In this document: piece by piece, positions 1 through 12,843 of the stretch | Layout: the number at the start of each line of letters is the position of its first letter | Position numbering within the stretch: the first letter of the stretch is position 1 | Assembly (NCBI RefSeq): GCF_009377345.1 | Contig: NZ_WBSL01000004.1 | Coordinates: forward strand, 179,582-243,581 | Source: Deinococcus terrestris | GTDB taxonomy: Bacteria; Deinococcota; Deinococci; Deinococcales; Deinococcaceae | DNA length: 64,000 nt | Reading direction: 5' to 3' | Made by a program: the position numbers and the translations under genes | Notes under the pieces: generated by a model | Database searches by the model: none | The model's input: the letters and a program-made list of their open reading frames with translations, nothing else | What the model was told of the DNA's origin: nothing

Positions 1-103
1 GGCCCCGGCCCGAGCGTGAGCGGCCCGTCAAGGCGGGCACATCCGCCCCCCGCCGCCCAGCCGGGAGCATGGGCAGGAAGTCTTTTCCTCAGGAGGTCTC
101 AGC

Positions 104-418
104 ATGGATGACCGCAAGACAGACACCGGCACCCACGGCGCGTCCTACATGGGCGCGGACAATACGCCCGACACGAACACCAACCTCGACCCCAGCGTGT
201 CCGGCGGTCCCCAGACCGGCGCCGACCGCGAGGCCGCCGAGGAGGTGGCTGACCAGTACGCCCAGGGCGGCCTCGCGGGGGGGATGGCCGCCACCCCCGA
301 CCCCACCCGCCAGAACGACAACAGCGGGATGCTCCAGCCCGGCCTGACCCCCCGCGACGAGGAGGCCGACGGCGCCGACACGATCGGGCAAAGCGGCAAC
401 GACCGCAACGACGAATAG
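104..418 (+). CDS. small hydrophilic, hydrophilin-like protein
   Basis: A 104-residue protein of unknown function. It is almost free of hydrophobic stretches and rich in Asp, Gly, Thr, Asn and Gln (15 glycines, about 14 percent), with one short Ala/Gly patch at residues 50-62. There is no signal peptide, cysteine or recognisable domain. Composition fits the loose definition of hydrophilins, intrinsically disordered desiccation-linked proteins, but that is inference. The start is supported by a strong AGGAGG seven bases upstream. The gene lies alone ahead of an SRPBCC gene. A second protein of similar character is at 27588-27815. Confidence 0.75.
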   Translation: MDDRKTDTGTHGASYMGADNTPDTNTNLDPSVSGGPQTGADREAAEEVADQYAQGGLAGGMAATPDPTRQNDNSGMLQPGLTPRDEEADGADTIGQSGNDRNDE

Positions 419-501
419 ATGAGGTCACCGGGAACCTCTCCCCAACGACACCTTAAATGTGAGTTGGGCAAGGATTAACCCAGGCTCAAGACCGCCGGGC
501 C

Positions 502-522
502 TAGACTGCCCGGTACGGAGGA
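502..522 (+). promoter_or_regulatory. -10 box and ribosome binding site of the SRPBCC gene
   Basis: A TAGACT -10 box (502-507) is followed by a short leader carrying GGAGGA at 517-522, seven bases before the ATG at 530. No convincing -35 was found. Confidence 0.45.
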
Positions 523-529
523 ACCAGCG

Positions 530-1207
530 ATGAGCGCAAACATGGACAACAGCGGCAGCAAGGAAGGCAGCAAGAGCATGGACCAGGGCCGCCTGATCAG
601 CAGCGCGGCGGGCGCGGCCCTGATGATTCTCGGCCTGCGGAAAAAGGGCCTGATGGGCCTGCTGATGGCGGGCGCGGGCGGCTACCTCGCCTACCGCGGC
701 GCGACCGGCAACGACCCCGTGATGAACGCAGCGGGCCTCAGCGGGAATGCAGGCGCGGCCAAGCCCATCTTCGTGGAGCACAGTGTGGTCATCGACCGCC
801 CCGCTGATCAGGTGTACGGCTACTGGCGCCAGCTCGAGAACCTGCCCCGCATCATGAGCCACCTCGAAAGCGTCACCGTCCTTGACGAGCGCCGCAGCCG
901 CTGGGTCGCCAAGGCCCCGCTGGGCACCCACGTCGAGTGGGAAGCCGAGATCGTCAATGACAAGCCCGGCGAGCGCATCGGCTGGCACAGCCTCCCCGGC
1001 GCGACCGTGGACAACGCGGGCAGCGTGCAGTTCGAGGGCCTCCCCAACGGCGGCACCCGCATCCACGTGGCGCTGTCGTACCGCCCGCCTGCTGGGGCGC
1101 TGGGCGCGGCCGTCGCCAAGCTGTTCGGCGAGGAACCCAGCCAGCAGATCGCCGACGACCTCCAGAACTTCAAGCAGACCTTCGAGGGTGCGAACCCGGT
1201 CAACTGA
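530..1207 (+). CDS. SRPBCC (START-like) protein with N-terminal membrane hairpin
   Basis: A 225-residue protein in two parts. Residues ~20-62 hold Gly/Ala-rich hydrophobic stretches broken by a Lys-Lys-Gly turn, a probable two-helix membrane hairpin. Residues ~83-215 form an SRPBCC (polyketide cyclase/START-like) lipid-binding fold, recognised by the start [14 protein letters not shown] and the terminal helix FKQTFEG. Proteins of this design are common in Deinococcus, usually without known function; binding of a hydrophobic ligand at the membrane is inferred. The start has GGAGGA at good spacing. The gene is followed by a strong hairpin shared with the convergent lipoprotein gene. Confidence 0.8.
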   Translation: MSANMDNSGSKEGSKSMDQGRLISSAAGAALMILGLRKKGLMGLLMAGAGGYLAYRGATGNDPVMNAAGLSGNAGAAKPIFVEHSVVIDRPADQVYGYWRQLENLPRIMSHLESVTVLDERRSRWVAKAPLGTHVEWEAEIVNDKPGERIGWHSLPGATVDNAGSVQFEGLPNGGTRIHVALSYRPPAGALGAAVAKLFGEEPSQQIADDLQNFKQTFEGANPVN

Positions 1208-1225
1208 GCTACGGCGCCAAGAGAG

Positions 1226-1260
1226 AGGGCGGCCTCCCGGTATGGGGGCCGCCCTTCTTC
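1226..1260. terminator. bidirectional terminator hairpin
   Basis: A nine-base perfect stem (AGGGCGGCC at 1226-1234 with GGCCGCCCT at 1247-1255) is followed by TTCTTC. It lies between the convergent SRPBCC and lipoprotein genes. Confidence 0.7.
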
Positions 1261-1270
1261 AGACGATGTA

Positions 1271-1741
1271 CTACCAATTCAGGTCGTAGTTGCCAAAGGG
1301 CCGGGTCTGCGAAACGGTCGTGCCGTCAAAACGGTTCCAGCCCTTCTTGACGGTGAAGCCGAAGAGAGAAGCGTCCGAGGTGGCATAGATCAGGCCGCGC
1401 GTGCTCCGCTGGGTCCGGGGCTCGTTCGCGTCGAACTTCTTGTTGTTGTTGAGGTCCACGTAGGCGAGGACCTCGTACACGCCCGCCTTCGCGGTGTCCG
1501 GCAGCGAGATCGAATACACCCGCTTTTGGGGGTTGAAGGTGCCGATGTCGAGCTGATCGACCGCGTTGTTCTCGAAGCCGGTGCCTGTCAAACCGATGAG
1601 CGCGATGCGGACATTGCCGCTCTGGGGCTGGGTGCCGCGAATCTCGCCGGTCACGTCGCCGCGTGGCACGCCCAGCAGGTTGCACGACGCCAGCGTGAGG
1701 GAAAGACCGAGGGCCAGGGCCGCCTTTGTCATGGATTGCAT
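1271..1741 (-). CDS. putative lipoprotein of unknown function
   Basis: A 156-residue exported protein. Its signal peptide ends in a lipobox (LTLASC, Cys about residue 20), so the mature protein should be a membrane-anchored lipoprotein. The rest is beta-rich, with a segment (YVDLNNNKKFD) resembling a calcium-binding-like turn seen in Ig-like extracellular domains. The start at 1741 is preferred because a TACGCT -10 box (1748-1753) sits six bases upstream, the leaderless arrangement; a second in-frame ATG is at 1732. No specific function can be assigned. Confidence 0.75.
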   Translation of the reverse strand: MQSMTKAALALGLSLTLASCNLLGVPRGDVTGEIRGTQPQSGNVRIALIGLTGTGFENNAVDQLDIGTFNPQKRVYSISLPDTAKAGVYEVLAYVDLNNNKKFDANEPRTQRSTRGLIYATSDASLFGFTVKKGWNRFDGTTVSQTRPFGNYDLNW

Positions 1742-1785
1742 GGCCGGAGCGTAATTGGGCCGGGCCGCCGTGGGGTACGAGGGGG

Positions 1786-2103
1786 CTAAACCTCCGGTGA
1801 AGCTTCGCCTTCCTGAAGGTCTGCCGCCCCCGCCTCCACCACCGTCAGCGAGCGCAGGGTCGCGCCCTGGTGCCAACCGTACTGCGGGTCGCGCAGCCCC
1901 AGCGCTTCTGCAATGGCGCGGGCCGTACTCTGATCCGGCTCCCCCTCCAGACAGAACAGCAGGAACTTGCGCCCGCCGGGGCCGATGCGGATAAACAGGT
2001 TCTCGCCCAGTTCAAGCTGCTGGGTGCGGCCCAGCTTCTCGGCGCGGCCCTGCGCGTACCGCAGCGCGTCGCGGATGCGGACGGTGACGGTGGGGTGGCT
2101 CAT
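1786..2103 (-). CDS. uncharacterised protein coupled to a TetR regulator
   Basis: A 105-residue soluble protein, not recognised. The N-terminal half is basic ([16 protein letters not shown]), followed by a short beta-rich stretch ([16 protein letters not shown]) and an acidic tail. Its ATG overlaps the TGA of the upstream TetR gene by four bases, so the two are translationally coupled. It may be an effector or partner of that regulator, which is inference from position only. Confidence 0.7.
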   Translation of the reverse strand: MSHPTVTVRIRDALRYAQGRAEKLGRTQQLELGENLFIRIGPGGRKFLLFCLEGEPDQSTARAIAEALGLRDPQYGWHQGATLRSLTVVEAGAADLQEGEASPEV

Positions 2104-2732
2104 GGGGTCGCCTCCTTGGGCGGTGGGCGCAGGCCGTCCAGCAGCAGCCCGGCGTAGCGGTCGGCCACCTCGCGCGGACTCAGCCGCCCACCGGGGCGGT
2201 ACCAGGTATAGGCCCAGTTCACCGCCGAGAGGATCAGGTTGGCGGTCATCTTCACGTCCAGATCGGCGCGGAAGACCCCCTCGCGCACTCCCCCAGCGAC
2301 GAGGTCCCGGTAAAAGGCCTCGGTGGTATCCCGCCACGCCGTGACCCGCGCGTAGGCCTCCGGCGAGAGGTGCTTCCACTCATGGAAGAAGACGGTCGCG
2401 CTCTCCAGATTGCCCGCGACCACCGTGAGGTGCCGGGCCATCGCCTCGCGCAGCCGCTCGTCGGCGGGGCGGGGGTCGGTCTGAAGGTCCATCAACGCCC
2501 CCTCGAACTGCCGGGCGGCCTGCTCTACGATCTCGATCAGCAGGGCTTCCTTGCCGCTGATGTGCGCGTAGAGGCTGCCCCCCTGCATCCCCAGCTCGGC
2601 GGCGAGGTCGCGCATGCTGGCCCCGTGGTAGCCCCGCTGGGAAAACAGGCGGCTGGCGACCTCGTGAATCTGCTCGCGGCGTGTCCGCGCGGGCGGGGTG
2701 GGGGCAGGGGAGGGGGCAGAGGGGTCCGTCAT
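2100..2732 (-). CDS. TetR/AcrR family transcriptional regulator
   Basis: A 210-residue regulator. The N-terminal helix-turn-helix covers residues ~20-62, with the family pattern [19 protein letters not shown] followed by [14 protein letters not shown]. The remainder is a helical ligand-binding and dimerisation domain of normal TetR length. The layout resembles TetR proteins that sense acyl-CoA or other hydrophobic ligands, but the ligand is unknown. The chosen ATG starts just before a disordered Pro/Ala-rich stretch; a TACCCT -10 box (2757-2762) lies about 24 bases upstream. It is divergent from hisC with 70 bases between the starts, and may act on its own promoter. Confidence 0.88.
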   Translation of the reverse strand: MTDPSAPSPAPTPPARTRREQIHEVASRLFSQRGYHGASMRDLAAELGMQGGSLYAHISGKEALLIEIVEQAARQFEGALMDLQTDPRPADERLREAMARHLTVVAGNLESATVFFHEWKHLSPEAYARVTAWRDTTEAFYRDLVAGGVREGVFRADLDVKMTANLILSAVNWAYTWYRPGGRLSPREVADRYAGLLLDGLRPPPKEATP

Positions 2733-2802
2733 GGGGGGACGCGGCGGCGTGCGGGCAGGGTAGCACGGCCTTCCGGGGGGGCAGGGTGCTAGAACGGACG
2801 GC

Positions 2803-3903
2803 ATGACCTCCACTCCCTCCCTTCCCGGTCAAGCGGCCCCGGCGGGCGTGCGCCCCGCGGTGCGGACGGTGCCCGCCTACCCCTTTACCCCGCTGGACGT
2901 GCCCATCAAGCTCGACCAGAACGAGAACGCCTACGACTTCCCGGCGGAGCTGAAGGCCGAGGCCACCGCCCGCATGCTCGCCCGCCCCTGGAACCGCTAT
3001 CCGGACCTCGGAGCGGAGGGGATTCGTGCCCGCCTCGCCGCGCTGACCGACTGGAACGAGGCGGGCGTGGTCCTGACGCCGGGCAGCAACCTGCTGATCA
3101 AGCTGCTGACCGAACTCGCGGGCATCGGGCAGACGGTCTTGACGGTCAGTCCCACCTTCGCGGTGTATACCCTGGAAGCGCGGATGCTCGGCGCCCGGCT
3201 GGTGCAGGTGCCGCTGAACCCCGACTTCTCGCTCCCGGTGGCCGGGCTGGTGGAGGCGCTGCGGACCCAGCCTCCCGGCGTCCTGTACATCACCCAGCCG
3301 CACGCCCCGACCGGGCACGTGGACCCCGCCGGGGCCGTGCGCGAGGTCGTGGAGGCGGCGGGCCGGGACTGGATCGTCGTGCTGGACGAGGCCTACGGCG
3401 AGTACAGCGGGACGGATTACCGCTCGCTCGTGCGCGAGGGCGGCAACCGCCTCAGCCTGCGGACCTTCAGCAAGGGCTGGGGACTGGCGGGCATTCGGCT
3501 GGGCTACGCCCTGACCAGCCCCGCCCTGGCGACCGAACTGCGCAAGCTCGTCCCCGCCTTCAACATCGGTGTGCTGGCGGAGGCCGCGCTGGAGGTTGCC
3601 CTGGAGAACCCCGGCTACGTGGCCGAACGCGCCGCCGAGGTCCGCCGTGAGCGCGAGCGCGTTCTCGCGGCCCTGCGGGAGCACCCGGTCTGGGGACCCC
3701 TCCCCAGCGAGGCCAACTTCTACCTGCTGCGGACGCCCGACGCGGAAGCCGCCTACCGTCACCTCCTCTCGCACGGCATCGTGGTGCGCCGTCAGGACTC
3801 GCTGCCGGGGCTGGCGGGGTGCCTGCGGGTGGCGGTGGGGACGCCCCAGGAAAACGACGCGCTGCTCGCGGCGGCGCGGGCCTACGTGACCTCGGACAAG
3901 TAA
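2803..3903 (+). CDS. hisC: histidinol-phosphate aminotransferase
   Basis: A 366-residue PLP-dependent class I/II aminotransferase that converts imidazole-acetol phosphate and glutamate to histidinol phosphate and 2-oxoglutarate in histidine biosynthesis. Visible landmarks are the N-terminal [12 protein letters not shown], the PLP region LDEAYGEY (~195-202), the Schiff-base lysine K224 in [16 protein letters not shown], and the C-terminal [11 protein letters not shown]. Length matches HisC. No other his gene is adjacent. A TAGAAC box ends seven bases before the ATG, suggesting a leaderless transcript. A paralogous aminotransferase of other specificity cannot be fully excluded. Confidence 0.9.
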   Translation: MTSTPSLPGQAAPAGVRPAVRTVPAYPFTPLDVPIKLDQNENAYDFPAELKAEATARMLARPWNRYPDLGAEGIRARLAALTDWNEAGVVLTPGSNLLIKLLTELAGIGQTVLTVSPTFAVYTLEARMLGARLVQVPLNPDFSLPVAGLVEALRTQPPGVLYITQPHAPTGHVDPAGAVREVVEAAGRDWIVVLDEAYGEYSGTDYRSLVREGGNRLSLRTFSKGWGLAGIRLGYALTSPALATELRKLVPAFNIGVLAEAALEVALENPGYVAERAAEVRRERERVLAALREHPVWGPLPSEANFYLLRTPDAEAAYRHLLSHGIVVRRQDSLPGLAGCLRVAVGTPQENDALLAAARAYVTSDK

Positions 3904-3975
3904 GGCCCGTCCGCGAGGGCGGTCACGCCGGGGCACGGGCGCACGCGCTAGCCTCGGCGGGACCGCCTTCCCCGT

Positions 3976-4275
3976 ATGGACGCCTTCACCCCACCCCCCA
4001 ACTTCGCGCCGCGCTCGCCCCTTGTGCGCGACTGCACGGCGTGCGGGGCGTGCTGCTCGGCCCCAGATATCCACGCCCTGCGCAAGCCGTTGGGCGTGCC
4101 GTGCGTCCACCTGCGGCCCGATTGCCTGTGCGCGGTGTACGCCGCCCGGCCCGCCGTGTGCCGGGGCTACCAGCCCGACTGGGTGTGCGGGGAGGTGGCT
4201 CCGTTGCCCACGCTGGAGGCGCGGATGCGGCGCTTTCTGGAGGTTTACGGGTTGGACGACGAAGCCCGGCTCTAG
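3976..4275 (+). CDS. YkgJ-type cysteine cluster protein
   Basis: A 99-residue protein with the zinc/iron-chelating cysteine pattern of the YkgJ family. An N-terminal CTACGACC is followed by further cysteines at PCVHL, CLC, VCRGY and WVCG. Proteins of this family are predicted metal binders with no firmly known reaction. A TAGCCT -10 box (3949-3954) lies 21 bases upstream of the start. Its last four bases overlap the stop of the convergent chrA gene. Confidence 0.82.
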   Translation: MDAFTPPPNFAPRSPLVRDCTACGACCSAPDIHALRKPLGVPCVHLRPDCLCAVYAARPAVCRGYQPDWVCGEVAPLPTLEARMRRFLEVYGLDDEARL

Positions 4276-5432
4276 AACAGCATCGCGCCCACGGCCGCGC
4301 ACGCCCCCACCACCGCCCACGCAGGCCAGCGCCCGGCGGTGAGCGCGGCGTAGGCGAGCAGCGCCAGCGCAATGTGACGCGGTTCGCGAATGCCCGCTGT
4401 GAAGACCGGGTGGTACAGGGCGGCGAGCAGCAGGCCCACGACCCCCGCGTTCAGCCCCGCCAGCGCCGAGCGGGCGGCGGGCCGCACGGAAAGGGCCGCC
4501 CAGAAGGGCAGCGCCCCCGCCATCAGCAGGCCCCCGGCCAGGAAGATGCCCAGCGTGGCAATGATGGCCCCCACCAACGCAGGCAGGGCCGTCTGCGCCG
4601 CGCCCAGGTAGGTCGCGAAGGTGAACAGCGGCCCAGGCACCGCGTTCGCCGCCCCGTACCCGGCGAGAAAGGTGGACGGCGAGACGTGCTCCGGCACGAA
4701 CCCCGCCTCCAGCAGCGGCAGGACCACGTGCCCGCCCCCGAACACCAGCGCCCCCGCCCGGAAGGTGGTGGCAAACAGCGACCACCCCGGCCCCAGCGCG
4801 GCCAACAGCGGCAGCGCCAGCAGCAGGACCGCGCACAAGGCTAGCAACGTCGCCCCCACCCGCCGCGAGATGGGCACCGGGGGCAAAGTCGCCTCCGCCC
4901 CTGCGCCGGGCAGGAGGCGCCAGCCCACCACCGCACACAGCGCCAGCGCGGCCACCTGCATTCCAGCGACAGGCCACACCACCAGCAGGGCCGCCACCCC
5001 CAGCGCGAGCGCCGCCCGCACCCGGTCCGCTCCCACCAGGCTGCCCCACATCCCGGCGACCGCCTGCGCGACGACCGCCACCGCCGCGACCTTCAGCCCC
5101 GTCAGCCACCCAGCCTCCGCTCCACCCCTGAAGCGGGCCACGCCCAGCGCGAAGGCCACCATCAGCAGCGCACTCGGCAGGGTGAAGCCCACCCACGCGG
5201 CCAGCAGGCCCCACCCGCCCGCCCGCAGCAGCCCCAGCGCCATGCCGACCTGACTGCTGGCCGGACCCGGCAGAAACTGCGCGAGCGCCACGAGGTCGGC
5301 GTAGGCCCGCTCGGTCAGCCACCCCCGCCGCTCCACGAACTCGCCCCGGAAGTAGCCCAGGTGCGCGACCGGCCCCCCGAAGCTGGTCAGGCCCAGCCGC
5401 AGAAAGACAAAAAAGACCTCCAGCGTTCGCAT
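4272..5432 (-). CDS. chrA: chromate transporter
   Basis: A 386-residue inner-membrane protein of the chromate ion transporter family, in the long two-domain form. The two halves are related: the first opens with FFVFLRLGLTSFGGPVAHLGYF and contains the FLPGPASSQVG signature; the second repeats the pattern with FRAGALVFGGGHVVLPLLE and NAVPGPLFTFATYLG. About ten hydrophobic segments are visible. Members export chromate, but many are physiologically uncharacterised. A TAAGCT box (5442-5447) lies nine bases before the ATG. Confidence 0.92.
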   Translation of the reverse strand: MRTLEVFFVFLRLGLTSFGGPVAHLGYFRGEFVERRGWLTERAYADLVALAQFLPGPASSQVGMALGLLRAGGWGLLAAWVGFTLPSALLMVAFALGVARFRGGAEAGWLTGLKVAAVAVVAQAVAGMWGSLVGADRVRAALALGVAALLVVWPVAGMQVAALALCAVVGWRLLPGAGAEATLPPVPISRRVGATLLALCAVLLLALPLLAALGPGWSLFATTFRAGALVFGGGHVVLPLLEAGFVPEHVSPSTFLAGYGAANAVPGPLFTFATYLGAAQTALPALVGAIIATLGIFLAGGLLMAGALPFWAALSVRPAARSALAGLNAGVVGLLLAALYHPVFTAGIREPRHIALALLAYAALTAGRWPAWAVVGACAAVGAMLF

Positions 5433-5458
5433 CTAGAGGTCAGCTTAGGGTGGGAGGG

Positions 5459-6553
<1,095 letters not shown>

Positions 6554-6690
6554 CGGAAACTCCTTGTGAGGCGGCGTGCACGTGGCAATCCGCCGGAGGG
6601 GTAGGGAAGGGGGACGTTACCCTGCTAGGCTACGGTTCCCCACCTGACGGAGGCGTGAACTGGGACGCGGTTTAACTTGATCCTCGCCCC

Positions 6691-7890
<1,200 letters not shown>

Positions 7891-7901
7891 GCCGGGGCGC
7901 C

Positions 7902-7907
7902 TACACT
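7902..7907 (+). promoter_or_regulatory. leaderless-type -10 box (TACACT)
   Basis: TACACT ends six bases before the peroxiredoxin ATG, leaving room for transcription to begin at or next to the start codon. No ribosome binding site is present. Confidence 0.6.
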
Positions 7908-7913
7908 CTGGGC

Positions 7914-8384
<471 letters not shown>

Positions 8385-8448
8385 AGCCCCCTCCCACTGC
8401 GCCACACGGCGGATGCTCCGGCCCCCTCCCCCGCACTAGCCTGGGGGA

Positions 8449-10242
8449 ATGCCGGACGCGCCCCCCTCTCCTCCTTCCTCCCCCTTACGCGGCGGGTCGC
8501 TGGCCGTGCTGCGGGGCTACCTGGGGCCGCTGAAATGGCAGGTCGCGGGCCTCGCGGCGCTGCTGCTCTCCGCGACGGGCCTGAGCCTCACGCTGCCGCA
8601 ACTGCTGGCTCGCTTCGTGGACACGGTGCGGTTGGGGGCGGGGGCCGATGTAGGGCGGCTGGTGCAGCTCGCGGGCTTTTACCTCGCGCTGGCGGTGGGG
8701 GTGCAACTGCTGAACGCCGGGGCTACCTACCTGGGGGCGCGGGTGGGCTGGACCGCCACCAACCGGCTGCGGGTGGACCTGCTGCGGCACATGCTCTCGC
8801 TGGACATGCGCGAGCACAAGGAACGCACCCCTGGCGAGATGATCGAGCGCATCGATGGGGACGTGACCGCCCTGAGCAATTTCTTCTCGCAGTTCGCGGT
8901 GCGCGTCTTCGGGGCGGCGCTGCTGCTCACGGGCGCGGTCGTGATGTTCTACCTGACCGACTGGCGGGTGGGGCTGGGCGTGACCGTCTTCGTCCTCCTG
9001 ACCCTGATCGCCATGAACCGGGTCCGCAAGCTGGGCGTGGAGCCCACCCGGCTGGAGCGCGAGGGCAGCGCCCAGCTGTTCGGCTTCGTGGAGGAACGGC
9101 TGGCCGGGCTGGAGGACGTGCGCTCGCTGGGCGCGGGCGGGCACCACCTGCGCGGATTCCTGCGGGTGCAGGGCGAGTATTTCCGGCGCGGCGTGTACTC
9201 CTGGCAGCGCCGCAGCGTGGTGTGGTGGCTGAGCATGGTCCTGTTTGCGGTGGGCTACGTGGGCATCCTCGCCTCCGCCATCGGGCTCTACGCGGCGGGG
9301 GCGATCACGCTGGGGACCGCCTTCCTGATGTACCAGTACATGAGCATGGTGGAAGAACCCATTGACCAGCTCACCCAGCAGCTTCAGGACCTCCAGAAGG
9401 CTGGGGCCAGCCTGGGCCGCATCTCTGAACTGCTCGCCCTGCGCTCGGGGCTGCCGGAGGGGGACCGCGAGCTGCCGGACGGCCCGCTGGACCTGCGTTT
9501 TGAGGACGTGACCTTCCGCTACGACCCGGAAGACCCCACCGCGCCCGCCGTCTTACAGGGCGTGTCTTTCCACCTCCCCGCCGGGCAGACGCTGGGGCTG
9601 CTGGGCCGCACCGGGAGCGGCAAGACCACCCTGACCCGGCTGGTCTCGCGCCTCTACGACCCCACCGAGGGACAGGTGCGGCTGGGCGGCATGGACACCC
9701 GCGACGTGCGGCTCGCCAGCCTGCGGACCCGCGTGGCCGTCGTGACCCAGGACGTGCAACTGTTCCAGGCCAGCGTGCGCGACAACCTGACCTTCTTTGA
9801 CCCGGCCCTGCCCGACGAGGCGGTGGAGGCCGCCCTGCACGAGGTCGGCCTGGGAGACTGGCTCGCCCGGCTGCCCGAGGGCGTGCGGACGCCGCTGCCC
9901 ACCGGGAGCCTCAGCGCGGGGCAGGCGCAACTGCTGGCCTTTGCGCGGGTGATGCTACGTGACCCCGCCGTGATCATCCTGGACGAACCCAGCAGCCGCC
10001 TCGACCCCGCGACCGAGGCGCAGCTCACCCGCGCCATGACCCGGCTGCTGTCGGGCCGCACCGCCATCGTGATCGCCCACCGCCTCGACACCGTGGCCCG
10101 CGCCGACCGGATTCTGGTGCTGGACGCGGGCCGGGTCGTGGAGGACGGCCCCCGCGCCCTCCTCGCCGCCGACGGGCAGAGCCACTACGCGGCGCTGCTG
10201 CGGGCCGGAACGCTGGCCGAGGACGGGGGGGTGCTGGCGTGA
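8449..10242 (+). CDS. ABC exporter half-transporter, consensus Walker B glutamate
   Basis: A 597-residue fused permease-ATPase. Residues ~20-310 contain six transmembrane segments of the type I exporter fold. The C-terminal ATPase has Walker A GRTGSGKTT (~386-394), Walker B VIILDEPSSRLD with catalytic Glu, and switch His in AIVIAHRLDTV. Its signature motif is LSAGQ rather than LSGGQ. The next gene encodes the matching half with the complementary defects, so the two probably assemble as a heterodimer. Substrate is unknown; lipids or drugs are usual. TAGCCT (8437-8442) ends six bases before the ATG. Confidence 0.92.
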   Translation: MPDAPPSPPSSPLRGGSLAVLRGYLGPLKWQVAGLAALLLSATGLSLTLPQLLARFVDTVRLGAGADVGRLVQLAGFYLALAVGVQLLNAGATYLGARVGWTATNRLRVDLLRHMLSLDMREHKERTPGEMIERIDGDVTALSNFFSQFAVRVFGAALLLTGAVVMFYLTDWRVGLGVTVFVLLTLIAMNRVRKLGVEPTRLEREGSAQLFGFVEERLAGLEDVRSLGAGGHHLRGFLRVQGEYFRRGVYSWQRRSVVWWLSMVLFAVGYVGILASAIGLYAAGAITLGTAFLMYQYMSMVEEPIDQLTQQLQDLQKAGASLGRISELLALRSGLPEGDRELPDGPLDLRFEDVTFRYDPEDPTAPAVLQGVSFHLPAGQTLGLLGRTGSGKTTLTRLVSRLYDPTEGQVRLGGMDTRDVRLASLRTRVAVVTQDVQLFQASVRDNLTFFDPALPDEAVEAALHEVGLGDWLARLPEGVRTPLPTGSLSAGQAQLLAFARVMLRDPAVIILDEPSSRLDPATEAQLTRAMTRLLSGRTAIVIAHRLDTVARADRILVLDAGRVVEDGPRALLAADGQSHYAALLRAGTLAEDGGVLA

Positions 10243-10324
10243 AGCGGCTGAACCCGCCGGAGCCTCGGCCTTCCGCCCCCACACCCGATCAGCGACAGGC
10301 CACGCACCCCTCCCGGAGCCTCCC

Positions 10325-12136
10325 ATGACCCCCAGCACGCCCGCCGCCACCCCTCCCTCCCGCACCCTCGCGCTTTCGCGGCGGCTGTTCGCGTACCGCC
10401 CCGGCCTGTTCGCCTTCAACGTGGGCATATGGGCGCTGGTGTATATGGCCCCGGCGCTGCTCACGGTGGCGGTGAGCACCCTGTTCGGGCATCTGGAGGA
10501 CGCCGACCGGCTGCGGGTGGCGGGGGACCCCATCACGGTGCCCATCGCGGCGGCGTGGGTGGCGCTGGGATGGTTCGCCTTCGTGCGGCTGAGCCGCTTT
10601 GGGCTGTTCTACGGGGCCTTCCGGGGTCTGATTGAGCTGCTGTACACGCTGGATGCCCTGATGCGGCGCAACCTGCTGAACTACCTCCTGACCGCGCGGG
10701 GGTCGCGCCGACTCCCCGACACCCCCGCCGAGGCGGTCAGCCGCTTCCGCGACGACGTGGACGACGTGGCCGCCTACACCGAGGTGTGGGTGGACAGCCT
10801 CGGGATCGCCCTGTACTGCGTGCTGGCGGTCGTGCTGATGGCGCGGGTGGACCCGGTGATCACGGCGCTGGTCTGCACGCCGCTCGTGCTGATGATCGTG
10901 TTCGTGGGCCGCCTCTCGCCGCGCATCCGGGCCTACCGCCGCCGCATGCGCGAGGCGACCGCCCGCGTGACCGACTTTATCGGGGAGACCTTCGGGGCCG
11001 TCAGCGCCGTCAAGCTCGCCGCCCGCGAGGAACCCATGATCGCCCACTTCGCCCGGCTGGGCGAGACGCGGCGGCACTCGGCCCTGCGCGACGTGCTGCT
11101 CACCGAGCTGATCCGGGGCGTGAACGTCAACATGGTCAACCTCGCCGTGGGGCTGGTGCTGCTGCTGGGGGCCAACCAGGTGCGCGGGGGCACGATGACG
11201 GTCGCCGACTTCGTGCTGTTCATCGGCCTGCTGCCGCGCCTGACCGGGAGCATGGGCTTTTTCGGGGACGCCATCGCCCGGCACCGCCGCACCGGGGTGA
11301 GCTACGACCGCATGACCCGGCTCTTGCAGGACGCGCCAGGGAACACCATCGTGGACCACCACCCCCTCTACCTGCGAGGGGAACCGCCCGTGCAGAGCCA
11401 GCCCGCGCCCACCCTCCCGCTGGAGGAGCTGCGGGTCGAGGGTCTGACCGCCCACCACCCCGACGGCTCGGGCGTCACGGACGTGAGCTTCACCCTGCGC
11501 CGGGGTGAGTTCGTGGTCGTCACCGGGCGCATCGGCAGCGGCAAGACCACCCTGCTGCGGGCGCTGTTGGGGCTGATGCCGAGTCAGGGCGGGCGCGTGT
11601 TCTGGAACGGGCAGGAGGTCAAGGACCCCGCCACCTTCTTCGTGCCGCCGCGCAGCGCGTACACCGGGCAACTGCCCAACCTCTTTTCCGACACCCTGCG
11701 CGAGAACGTGCTGGGGGGCGGCGACCCCGAGCGCCTGAACCGCGCCGTGCGGCTGGCCGTGCTGGAGCCCGACCTCGCGCAGCTTCCGCAGGGGCTGGAC
11801 ACCCAGGTCGGGGCACGCGGGGTCAAGCTCTCGGGCGGGCAGATGCAGCGGGCGGCGGTGGCCCGGATGCTCGCCGCGCCCGCCGACCTGCTCGTCTTTG
11901 ACGACGTGTCCAGTGCGCTCGACGCCCGCACCGAGGCCGAGCTGTGGGACGGCCTCTTCCGCGAGACGGACGCGACCTGTCTGGTGGTCTCGCACCGCCG
12001 CGCCGCCCTGACGCGGGCCGACCGCATCCTGCTGCTGGAGGGGGGCCGCCTGACCGACGAGGGCACGCTGGAGCAGTTGCTGTCGCGCAGCCCCGAGATG
12101 CGGGCGCTGTGGGCGGAGGAGGGGGTGGAGGGGTAG
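10325..12136 (+). CDS. ABC exporter half-transporter, degenerate Walker B
   Basis: A 603-residue fused permease-ATPase, partner of the preceding gene. Six membrane segments occupy residues ~20-320. The ATPase has Walker A GRIGSGKTT (~400), a perfect LSGGQMQR signature, and Walker B LLVFDDVSSALD. In the latter the catalytic glutamate is replaced by Asp (about residue 527). In heterodimeric exporters such as TM287/288 one site pairs a non-catalytic Walker B with a weakened signature from the other chain; the same complementary pattern is seen here. The switch His is retained (VVSHRRAAL). A GGAG site precedes the ATG, after an 82-base gap from the upstream gene. Confidence 0.92.
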   Translation: MTPSTPAATPPSRTLALSRRLFAYRPGLFAFNVGIWALVYMAPALLTVAVSTLFGHLEDADRLRVAGDPITVPIAAAWVALGWFAFVRLSRFGLFYGAFRGLIELLYTLDALMRRNLLNYLLTARGSRRLPDTPAEAVSRFRDDVDDVAAYTEVWVDSLGIALYCVLAVVLMARVDPVITALVCTPLVLMIVFVGRLSPRIRAYRRRMREATARVTDFIGETFGAVSAVKLAAREEPMIAHFARLGETRRHSALRDVLLTELIRGVNVNMVNLAVGLVLLLGANQVRGGTMTVADFVLFIGLLPRLTGSMGFFGDAIARHRRTGVSYDRMTRLLQDAPGNTIVDHHPLYLRGEPPVQSQPAPTLPLEELRVEGLTAHHPDGSGVTDVSFTLRRGEFVVVTGRIGSGKTTLLRALLGLMPSQGGRVFWNGQEVKDPATFFVPPRSAYTGQLPNLFSDTLRENVLGGGDPERLNRAVRLAVLEPDLAQLPQGLDTQVGARGVKLSGGQMQRAAVARMLAAPADLLVFDDVSSALDARTEAELWDGLFRETDATCLVVSHRRAALTRADRILLLEGGRLTDEGTLEQLLSRSPEMRALWAEEGVEG

Positions 12137-12148
12137 GTCGGCTCGCCC

Positions 12149-12154
<6 letters not shown>
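12131..12154. terminator. bidirectional hairpin between ABC gene and phoU
   Basis: GGGTAGG (12131-12137) pairs with CCTACCC (12148-12154). The hairpin spans the stop codons of the two convergent genes. There is no long T-tract. Confidence 0.45.
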
Positions 12155-12793
<639 letters not shown>

Positions 12794-12843
12794 GGGGACT
12801 CCTTGGGGTGACTGGGACAGGGGACGCGGCGGGAGGAGGCGGG

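Noticed and set aside
2380..5322. Minus-strand open frame of 980 codons across hisC, ykgJ and chrA
   Set aside because: It runs antisense or out of frame through well-supported genes, is Gly/Arg/Ala/His-rich in the manner of high-GC shadow frames, and shows no domain.
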